Of a DNA stretch of 10,420 bases, positions 1 through 7,161 are shown in pieces; position 1 is the first letter of the stretch; the number at the start of each line of letters is the position of its first letter. The DNA is taken from NCBI GenBank assembly GCA_002361595.1, contig DETJ01000010.1, forward strand, positions 1 to 10,420. Reading direction: 5' to 3'. A program made the translations under genes and the position numbers. The DNA is from Patescibacteria group bacterium UBA3291. GTDB taxonomy: Bacteria; Patescibacteriota; Gracilibacteria; Absconditabacterales; Absconditicoccaceae. The notes under the pieces were generated by a model, which did not search any database, was not told the DNA's origin, and saw only the letters and a program-made list of their open reading frames with translations.

Positions 1-264
1 GATGAAACTCCTGTTATTGATGATTCTGTATCTGTTCACGATTGATATACAATAAAACACGTTTCTTCTGAAAGTGAGGCTAACTGGGTACTTCCTGCTC
101 ATTGTTCAGATTTAACATGTTATGGAGCTGATCAAGAATTCGTTACTTGTACTAAATTTAGAGCTGAAGCAACTATGGATGAAACTTCTCAGCGTATTTG
201 GAGTTCAGGAGCTTGTAAATATAAAGATCCTTCAGAATTGGTTTATGTTGAATTTAATAGCTAA
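1..264 (+). CDS. 3' end of unrecognised cysteine-containing protein (partial)
   Basis: The last 87 codons of a gene that begins outside the window, ending in TAA at 262-264. One in-frame TGA (43-45) is read as glycine. I do not recognise the family. The visible part is polar, has no membrane segment and carries four cysteines (in HCSDLTC, VTCTKF and GACKYK). Together with aromatic and Ser/Thr-rich stretches this is typical of an extracytoplasmic domain with disulfides, for example the tail of a pilin-like or surface protein. That role is inferred from composition only. It is the only plus-strand gene seen, it converges on leuS, and a bidirectional terminator follows it. A different plus-strand frame at 122-322 is open but gives a leucine/lysine-rich product without recognisable features; frame 1 runs unbroken from the window edge and has the more protein-like composition. 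Confidence 0.7.
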
Positions 265-286
265 TTTATTATCTTGCATAACATAC

Positions 287-313
287 AAAAAAGCCTCCAA
301 ATGGAGGCTTTTT
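287..313. terminator. Bidirectional intrinsic terminator between convergent genes
   Basis: GCCTCC (293-298) pairs with GGAGGC (303-308) around a short AAAT loop. The stem is flanked by A6 on the left and T5 on the right, so it works as hairpin plus U-tract on either strand. It lies 22 bases past the stop of the plus-strand gene and 16 bases past the stop of leuS, so it probably ends both transcripts. Confidence 0.9.
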
Positions 314-329
314 CATATCTAGGAATTTA

Positions 330-2861
330 TTATAATACAATGTTTAGAATCTTTCCTGGAATATAAATTACCTTCTTTGGTTCACCTACTAAATATCCAC
401 TCAATTTTTTGTCTTCTTTCACTGTATTCATTACATCATCTTGAGTTGCATCTTTGGAAACCTCGATAGTTCATCTAACTTTTCCATTAAACTGAACAGC
501 CATCTTTACCAAGTCTGAGCTTAGTTTACTCTCGTCATATTTAGGTCGCTGTGCATTCTTAAATATTGAGAACTCATGACCAAGTAATGACCAAAATTCT
601 TCAGCTAAATGTGGAGCAAATGGAGCTAGTAGAATAATGAATTTTTCAAACACATCAGTTGGAATCGCTTCACATTCAGTAAATGCATTTACCAATATCA
701 TAAACTGAGCGATTGAAGTATTGAAACGGAATGCATCGATATCTTCAGTAGTCTTTTTGATAGTTTGATTAAACAATATTTCTACATCTGCTGGCAATTT
801 TGCATCAGGACTAACTTTATCCCATAATGCAACCACTTTATCCAAGAATTTTTTAGTTCACCTAAGTCCGTTTGTATTCCATGAAATGAATTGGTCAAAT
901 GGTCACATAAACATTTCATATGTACGGAATGCATCAGCTCAGAATTCTGCAATTACATCATCAGGATTTACTACATTTCATCGTCTTTTAGACATCTTAC
1001 GACCATCTTCTGCCATAATCAGTCAGACTTTTTCATACCTATGGAATGGCTCAGTTTGAGTAACTACTCACAAATCATATAAAAATTTCTGCCAGAATCT
1101 TGCATAAATCATGTGTCTTGTAACGTGTTCTGCTCATCCTACGTAAACGTCCACATTCTTCCAATACTGCTCCTTTTCTGGAGAAACAAACTCTTTATCA
1201 TTATGAGCATCCATGTATCTAAGCCAATATCGGCTAGATCAAGCCCATCCTGGCATAGTATTTGATTCTCTTTTTGCATCTTTTCAGCAATGAGGACATT
1301 TCACATTAATCCATTCGTCAATATTTGCCAATGGTCATTCCTCTGTTCCTGTTGGTTCATAATTCTCTACATCAGGCAAAAGAAGAGGCAATTCTGACTC
1401 ATTCATTGGAACTATTCCACAGTCTGGGCATAGTACTACAGGGAATGGTTCTCACCAATATCTCTGACGAGAGAATACCCAATCCTGAATCTTATAATTT
1501 CTCTTTACTCATCATAATCCTTTTTCTGACAACCAGATTTGCATCTTTTTGATAGCCTCATCTGATGTAAGTCATGTAAATTCTCATGAATTTACTACTA
1601 TTCATTTATCTGGATAGCATACTTCACATTTTGCAATTGCATCATAATCTGGGTGATTTTTATCTGCAGGAGCAATACTCTGAATAATAGAAATATTGTG
1701 AACATGAGCAAAATCAAAATCTCTTTCATCATGTGCGGGGACTGCCATAACTACTCCTGTTCCATAGTTTGCCAATACATAATCTCAAATGTAAACTGGA
1801 ATTTTGTCTCCATTAAATGGATTGATTGCATAAGCTCAAGTAAATTGCCCAGTCTTTTCTTTTTGCAATTCAGTTCTTTCTAGTTGGGTCTTGAACTTAG
1901 CCTGTTCCTTATACTTTTCAACTGCTCATCTATATTCATCTGTTGTAATTTTATCTACCAATGGATGTTCTGGGGCCATCACTACAAAAGTCATTCAGAA
2001 AACTGTATCTACTCTCGTTGTAAATACTTCAAAATAGTCTTCAGAATTTTCTAGAAACATTTTAAATTGAGTTCATTCTGATCTACCAATCCAGTTTCTC
2101 TCAAGTTCTTTCATACTCTCATCCCAGTCAAGTCCATCCAAATCTTTTATCAATCTCTCTGCATATTTAGTAATACGCAGAACTCGCTGACGCATAGGTT
2201 TCTGTTCAACCGCAGATCCACATCTTTCACATTTACCATCAGCCAAGTCTTCATTAGCCAATCAAGTCTGGCAATGAGGACACCAGTTAATAGGTTTGAA
2301 ATCAATGTAAGCTAATCTTTGATTATCGATTTCTTTTTTTAGTTCTTCTCAATCTAATCACTTTTCTCTAAGTTTCTTTTCCAAGTTTTCAATTGGCATA
2401 GCTTTATCCAATTCTTCGTCATAATAATGGTTTAAGAACTGTAAAAATATCCATTGTGTCCATTTGAAATATTCAGGTTCCGCTGTAGAAAAAGATCTAT
2501 CCCAATCGTAAGAGAATCAGATTTTTTCTAATTGTTGTTTGTAATAATCGATATTCTGCTGTGAAACTACTTGTGGTTTCATTTTCTTCTCTATGGCGTA
2601 TAGTTCAGTTCCAAGTCAAAAAGTATCGAATCCCATTGGATGCAAAACTGAATATCCTTCAAGCATTTTTTTACGAGCTAATGTATCAGAAGCTACATAT
2701 CACTTAGGATGTCAAACGTGAAGTCCTGCCCCACTTGGATAAGGAAACATATCTAGAATATAGAATTTTTCTTTATTTGGATCTTCATGAGTAGAATAAA
2801 CTCACTCATCTTTCCATTTTTTCTGCCATTTCTTCTCCATTTCAGACCAATTGATTTGCAT
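330..2861 (-). CDS. leuS: Leucine--tRNA ligase (LeuRS)
   Basis: A complete class Ia leucyl-tRNA synthetase of 843 residues, a normal bacterial length, that charges tRNA-Leu in the cytoplasm. The signature FPYPSGAGLHVGH lies at residues 39-51 (HIGH motif HVGH 48-51). Zinc-type cysteines follow at C194, C197, C211 and C214. The CP1 editing domain contains TTRVDTVFGM and VPAHDERDFDFA. A second Cys-rich insert has CPDC and CPHC. The catalytic KMSKR is at 622-626, followed by RGNVVNPDD. The C-terminal domain ends in NGKVRGTIEVSKDAT and IPGKI. By hand count about 30 of roughly 55 glycines are encoded by TGA, including the HVGH glycine (2712-2714) and the invariant glycine of NGKVRG (471-473); under the standard code the gene would look like a pseudogene. 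The ATG at 2861 gives the expected N-terminus (MQINWSEMEKKWQ). No Shine-Dalgarno is evident. It is transcribed alone, between two terminators. Confidence 0.98.
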
Positions 2862-2895
2862 CAGATTTATCGTAAAAATTTAAAAGATTTCTTTG

Positions 2896-2923
2896 AGAAT
2901 AGATTTTCAAAATTTAAATGCAA
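2896..2923 (-). promoter_or_regulatory. Possible leuS promoter
   Basis: In the gap upstream of leuS the minus strand carries TTGCAT (2918-2923) and TATTCT (2896-2901) with a 16-base spacer, placing transcription about 45 bases before the leuS ATG. The gap is so AT-rich that chance matches are likely. The main support is position: a terminator for the upstream unit lies just behind it, so leuS needs its own promoter here. Confidence 0.3.
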
Positions 2924-2949
2924 GAAAAAAGAAAAATTTCCGTTTACAG

Positions 2950-2971
2950 AAAAAGGAGTCACTTGGACTCC
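2950..2971 (-). terminator. Intrinsic terminator of the pseudouridine synthase unit
   Basis: On the minus strand GGAGTC, a five-base loop and GACTCC are followed directly by T5 (2950-2954). It lies 22 bases past the TAA of the small membrane-protein gene and separates that transcript from leuS. Confidence 0.85.
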
Positions 2972-2993
2972 TAATTTTTGATATTAATTGGTA

Positions 2994-3470
2994 TTATAAG
3001 CTTGCCATTTCATTTTGTAAAGCTTCAATTTGAGCCTGAAGCTGTAATCTTTGCTGCTCTTTTTCATCGATTACTGGTTCCTCTACATCCTGTGAATTAT
3101 TAATTTGTATATCACTTATGGCTTGATTTGTGCTAGTAAATGATTCTTGAAGATAGCTATAAATAATCTGCTGGTTTGTGATAATATTTTCTAAAGCATC
3201 TTGAACTTCAGTATTATCTCATGTCTCTACCTTTGTATCCTCTACTTCTGGAATACAATTATTAGCTTCTGCCGCTGCACATCGATCAATATCCTCTAAT
3301 GCAGATGCAACCACAGGTTCACAAGCTCTAGTCTGCATATTTTCTGGAAGAAATTTTATCATCCATGTATTGTCTAGAACCTGAGTTCATAAATTTCCAA
3401 AACCTAAACATAACAATCATGCAATAGCAGCCACAATTCGGAATAGTGTAGTCCAAAGAAAAGTTTTCAT
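2994..3470 (-). CDS. Small single-pass membrane protein, hypothetical
   Basis: A complete 158-residue protein, not recognised as a known family. It starts at an ATG (3468-3470) with MKTFLWTTLFR, followed by a hydrophobic segment at about residues 8-30 (IVAAIAGLLCLGFG) that acts as an uncleaved anchor or signal sequence. The rest is acidic and polar, with cysteines in RACEPVV, DRCAAAEANNC and little else of note. It ends in a Gln/Glu/Leu-rich helix (EKEQQRLQLQAQIEALQNEM) likely to form a coiled coil. Two in-frame TGA codons are read as glycine. It begins 30 bases after the stop of the pseudouridine synthase gene with no terminator between, so they are probably co-transcribed. Its place in the cell envelope is predicted from the membrane segment; the function is unknown. 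Confidence 0.85.
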
Positions 3471-3500
3471 GTTTGTTTTTGTAAAAAGTAAAAGTTTTTA

Positions 3501-4529
3501 TTATTGGTTGTCTAATAGAGTAGAAATCTGCTTTAACTGTGGACCAAGTACCAACTGAAAATCTTCTGGTAATGGAGCTTTGACAGTAATCAGTTTTTCA
3601 TTTCTATCAGAGAAACTATATCTATAACAGTGTAGTAATTGTCTCTGAATATGCAAGACTTTGTTACATTTCCTATTTACTGCAGGATTTCAATAAATTA
3701 AATCCCCCACCACTGGGAATCATTCACTAGCGACATGTACACGAATTTGGTGCATTCTACCTGTATAAAGTTTTACACGAAGCAAAGAAAGCTGACCTAA
3801 ATCATGATGATAAAATGTTTTCACGGTAAAGATTTCAGTTTTGGATTCTAATCATCAGAATTTCGCTATATTCATTTGAGCACGATCGAAATGAGCATTA
3901 TAACTCTTTTCGAGTGGTTTATCTATGATTAAATGTTCTGGAGTTTTTCAGACTACGATTGTGAGATATTCTTTATTTATCTCACGGTCACGAATAATTT
4001 GATTGAAATACTGTAAAGCTTCATACGTTTTCGCAGCAATAAGCACTCATGAAGTATCTTTATCTAATCTATATCCAAATGCTGGCTTAAAAGTTCAGCT
4101 TTCATATTCTTTGGTATAACATGCAAGATAGTCATTCATAGATAAATCTTTTCGATGTTTATTACTCTCATGAGCTACTACTCATGTAGGTTTATTGAAG
4201 GCCACTCGCTCCGCATCTTCGTATAAAATTCGTGGAAGAATTTCCTCTTTGGTCAGTTTTTTCATCTGTTTTTCTTTGAATGAGATTCACTGAACGTGTT
4301 CTTTTTTTCAAAACAAATCAGCAGGAAAAGAAATCTGATCTCAAACTTGGAGACGATAGTCTTCTTTAGATTTCCTAGAATTTATAGTAATTTCTCACTT
4401 ACGAATCGCTGAGTAAATATCGGTTAATTTCACAGTTGGATAATTTTTGCAATATTTACGTAAAAAACGATCAAAACGTTGGTTTGAGCTATTTTCATCA
4501 ATTGTAATTATTGTTTGATTGTCTGACAT
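3501..4529 (-). CDS. RluA-family RNA pseudouridine synthase
   Basis: A complete 342-residue protein converting uridine to pseudouridine in structured RNA, in this family usually 23S rRNA and in some members tRNA. An N-terminal S4-like RNA-binding domain lies at about residues 15-80 (RFDRFLRK, IRKGEITIN, VGDQI). The catalytic core carries GYRLDKDTSG at 152-161; the aspartate of RLDKDTSG (D156) is the family's nucleophile. Later family landmarks are VKLYTGRMHQIRVH and VVGDLIYGN. The usual histidine before RLD is tyrosine here, which also occurs in some relatives. The glycine closing the catalytic motif (4047-4049) is encoded by TGA. It ends in tandem TAA TAA. The exact target uridine (RluC-, RluD- or RluA-like) cannot be decided from sequence alone. 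It heads a two-gene unit with the small membrane protein downstream. Confidence 0.95.
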
Positions 4530-4560
4530 TATTTTTCAACTGTTAAACACCTAATAAATT

Positions 4561-4588
4561 AAAAAAACGCCCTTAAAATTCAAGGACG
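4561..4588 (-). terminator. Intrinsic terminator of the ATPase/surface-protein operon
   Basis: On the minus strand CGTCCTT pairs with AAGGGCG around a seven-base loop and is followed by T7 (4561-4567). The stem is complete only in minus-strand RNA, where one position is a U-G wobble; in plus-strand RNA it would be a C-A mismatch. It lies 20 bases past the stop of the last operon gene and 31 bases before the pseudouridine synthase start. Confidence 0.85.
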
Positions 4589-4608
4589 TTTTAGTGCCCT
4601 GATATTTT

Positions 4609-5430
4609 TTAATTTATAAATGTATATTTGGGAGCTGATCCACAAGATTCTTCACATAATTCATACTTCTTTACTTCATCTTTGTGTCAAGAAAATACTT
4701 CGTTAATCCACTGTCTATATTGTCTTTCTCCCTTCAAAATATCATGCGATACAAATCAACCATTTTTCATTGCATCTGCAAAGCTCACAGGGTCGTTTCC
4801 AGGATATTTATTTTTAAACCAATTTTCATAATTTTCATAATTATATTTTCATTTTAATTCTTCTCAAAGTGTAGTCAGTTTACAATTTTCAATACATGCA
4901 TTCCATCTTGGTTCGATGCATACACTTTCACAATAATTCAAATGATCTACATATTTCCAAGGAATGTTTTTGTCCCCTTTATAAGCTTTTTTACATTTTT
5001 CATAACATTTTGGATTTTTTCGATTATATTTTTTATAGTTTATGTAACTATCATATTCTACATTATAATATTCTATATTAACATCATCATAAAATGCTAC
5101 ATAGTAGAAACAAGGAACAATTATAACAAATAGTATTATAAATATAGCTACAGGAATTTTTAGGTATCCTTTTAGACTATAACCTTTCCAATTTTTCGTT
5201 ATTAAATAATCAATGAAATATAGAATTAAAGCTTCCAATAATAAAGATACTATCGTTATTATAATAAATTCAATAAATCCTGAATAGAAAGAATCAGGGC
5301 CGAAATATCGTGATATAAGATAACCACTTAATAATCGTAAACATCAAAACATAATAAACAGTCAGAATCCCAGGAAAATTCATATTCCCCGTTTTTTCCG
5401 TATACTTATTTGTTGAATTTTTTCTTCCAT
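4609..5430 (-). CDS. Three-TM protein with extracytoplasmic CX3C-rich domain
   Basis: A complete 273-residue protein of no family I recognise. Three hydrophobic segments lie at about residues 16-39, 51-77 and 92-114. The basic N-terminus (RKKRG) and the basic linker between segments 2 and 3 (KNWKGYSLKGYLK) predict an inside N-terminus and an outside C-terminal domain of about 160 residues. That domain is rich in Tyr, Lys and Glu and has four CX3C pairs: C142/C146, C167/C171, C179/C183 and C259/C263. Seven in-frame TGA codons are read as glycine by hand count. It is the last gene of the putative operon, 50 bases after its neighbour, and ends just before a terminator. The N-terminal layout resembles the upstream gene (RKKRGIGIFLGFG versus RKRVKWILMGLGFF), which suggests they are diverged paralogues. 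No Shine-Dalgarno is seen. Confidence 0.85.
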
Positions 5431-5438
5431 CTTAATCA

Positions 5439-5474
5439 CATAATTATAAAATAAATTTTAATTTTTTGGACTTC
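5439..5474. repeat. Junction repeat copy A
   Basis: A 36-base AT-rich segment matching 6249-6284 at 32 of 36 positions. This copy is in the spacer between the two three-TM genes. On the minus strand it runs from GAAGTCC to ATAATTATG. The ATG that ends it is not the start of the downstream gene, which begins 9 bases further on in another frame. Confidence 0.75.
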
Positions 5475-5480
5475 ATATTA

Positions 5481-6251
5481 TTATCCATTCCATACAGTGT
5501 CTTGCTGTTTTGCCCAGTTCTTTTTTTCAGTAAAATATTTCTCATAGTTCTTATACCTTTTATCTTCACATTCTATAATCTGATTTTTATATTTTTCGAA
5601 TTTATCATCTAATCGCTCATCATAATATGGCATATCTGTTAAAGTCTTGAACTGTCTAATCTTATATCAATTTACAAATGGATCTCCATGACTATAGAAA
5701 ATACCGACTTTTTCTTTTGTGTTTTTATTTGCCCATCTATCATAATTTCTTTTTAAGTATCATTTTATATTTAGAATTCTTCAACATTCAGATTCGTCTT
5801 CATAATTTTCATATTCATTTATACTGTAACAATTATATCTATATGAAGAAGATCATGGGCACAACCACTCAATTTCTAACCAATTAGAAATAATTCAATT
5901 TTTTGTAAAAAATGCCAAAGTTGACAATAACAAGAATGGGGAAAGTATAATTAAGCTATATTTTAGACTTTTCTTCAATTTATCTTTTCAGCCACCTTTT
6001 CTCGTTTTCCATAAAATAATAAAATAAATTATCAAAACCTCAATAAATAATGGTAGTAGAATTGTAAATGTACGACCAGCACAATCCACATACAAATATA
6101 AAAAATAATAAAATACTGAACACAATATTCGTAATAAGCAGAAACCGACAAAAAATCATAATCCCATCAAAATCCATTTTACTCGTTTTCTCCACTTACC
6201 ACTTTTAGGTTGAGCATCTTGAATATTTCCGTTTTTTTCCATATTAGCCAT
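5481..6251 (-). CDS. Three-TM protein with extracytoplasmic C-terminal domain
   Basis: A complete 256-residue protein, family not recognised. The start ATG (6249-6251) gives MANMEKNGNIQDAQ, then a basic patch (KWRKRVK) and three hydrophobic segments at about residues 26-54, 62-81 and 98-115. The linker KTRKGGGKDKLKKSLK between segments 2 and 3 is strongly basic, so the C-terminal 140 residues should face outside. Right after segment 3, residues 116-133 (TKNGIISNWLEIEWLCPG) match an 18-residue segment in the upstream gene product at 13 positions. The rest is charged, Tyr/Asn-rich, with scattered cysteines (C131, C141 and two later). It ends TAA TAA. It begins 16 bases after the stop of the KPIIYLYP-domain gene, so co-transcription is likely. 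It shares topology and some N-terminal sequence with the next gene downstream. Confidence 0.85.
5853..5906 (-). repeat. Shared 18-codon motif, copy in three-TM protein gene
   Basis: Codes for residues 116-133, just after the third membrane segment. It is the partner of 7015-7068 and occupies the same place relative to the membrane. Confidence 0.75.
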
Positions 6252-6284
6252 TATTATAAAATAAATTTTAATTCCTTGGGCTTC
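6249..6284. repeat. Junction repeat copy B
   Basis: The second copy of the 36-base segment, 32 of 36 identical to 5439-5474. Here it covers the last codons and TAA of the KPIIYLYP-domain gene, the 16-base spacer and the start ATG of the next gene. Confidence 0.75.
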
Positions 6285-7143
6285 CTCACCATTCAACTAC
6301 TGTAAATCCATTTCTTTCTGGAGTTATTAATTCTTGTTCTGGTATTTCTATTGGTTCATCTATAGATTTCCAATCCATCATTACTCTAATTACTGTATCT
6401 GGTGTTGGTGCTATATTTAATGGCATATTCCTGTTTTGTTCTTCTATCGTTTCGAATCTTATTACATTATATTTATTGTTTTCCATTTGAGGTAGCCAAT
6501 AAACTATAAATTCTTCTGCTTCTCTTTCATTCAGTCATAGAATAGAAAGTTTTTCTTCTAAAAATGGAATTATATCTTTTCATTCTACTACAAATCATTC
6601 ATCGAAATTTGTTTTATTATCAGATTTTCATTCCCAATACAATGCGTATAGTTTTCTTCATGTATCTATATCTTCTAAATCTCCATTTGGTTGTGCTATT
6701 ACATTCCATCATTTTTCAGTATTATATTTTGGATATGTATGTGATAAGTTTTCAGGAGTTCAAAGTTTTACATTTACTATAGTTTCTGTAGTTGGATACA
6801 GATAGATTATTGGCTTCCTAGCAACTAAATCAGCAGCATCATCTTGTCGTTCTGTAGGTGGGCGTACTCCAAACCCATAAACTTTTTGCGTTGTATCGTC
6901 TTCATCATTAATTTCATTATAAAATTCATATGTTCCTTCACAGCATTCTTTTCAATCTATTTGTGGAATTTCTCATTCAGAAAAACCTTTTAACTGGCAA
7001 TCTATACAAGATTTTCATGGACATAATAATTCAATATCTAACCAATTAGGAATAACTCAAGTTTTAGTTAATCATGCCCAAGCTCATCATGCTACAAGCA
7101 CGCTTCATCAAATTATAAGTCAGATTTTTAATCACTTTTTCAT
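6268..7143 (-). CDS. Membrane-anchored protein with KPIIYLYP/VEWGG domain
   Basis: A complete 291-residue protein. Basic N-terminus MKKGLK and a glycine-rich hydrophobic segment at about residues 7-25 form an anchor or signal sequence, so the remainder is predicted outside the membrane. Residues 26-43 (TKTGVIPNWLDIELLCPG) match a segment in the next gene, and a Cys-rich stretch follows (CPGKSCIDC, ECCEG). Residues 110-288 form a domain I have seen as a widespread bacterial hypothetical family: KPIIYLYP (110-117), GWNVIAQPNGDL, LYALYWEG, GFVV, FIVYWLPQM and a final GFTVVEWGG. From memory this family occurs in Firmicutes and others; its biochemical role is unknown to me. By hand count about 19 of 26 glycines are TGA, including TGA-TGA pairs in the anchor. 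The gene starts 18 bases after the ATPase gene stop, so it is probably in the same operon. Confidence 0.88.
7015..7068 (-). repeat. Shared 18-codon motif, copy in KPIIYLYP-domain gene
   Basis: Codes for residues 26-43, just after the membrane anchor. It matches 5853-5906 at 44 of 54 bases and 13 of 18 residues, including NWL, LCPG and the same TGA glycine codons. Confidence 0.75.
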
Positions 7144-7161
7144 TCTTATTATTTTTAAAAA

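Noticed and set aside
471..845. A separate 124-residue gene and other short fragments within leuS as independent genes or a decayed pseudogene
   Set aside because: All fragments lie in one frame, are separated only by TGA, and join into a full-length LeuRS with every motif intact.
4628..5133. Several plus-strand open frames opposite the CX3C protein gene
   Set aside because: They overlap one another, are dominated by Ile, Phe and Tyr as expected opposite an AT-rich Asn/Lys/Glu-rich gene, and have no motifs.
5441..5441. ATG at the end of junction repeat copy A as the start of the last operon gene
   Set aside because: It is in a different frame from the gene and reads into a TAA after 11 codons; the ATG at 5430 opens the full membrane protein.
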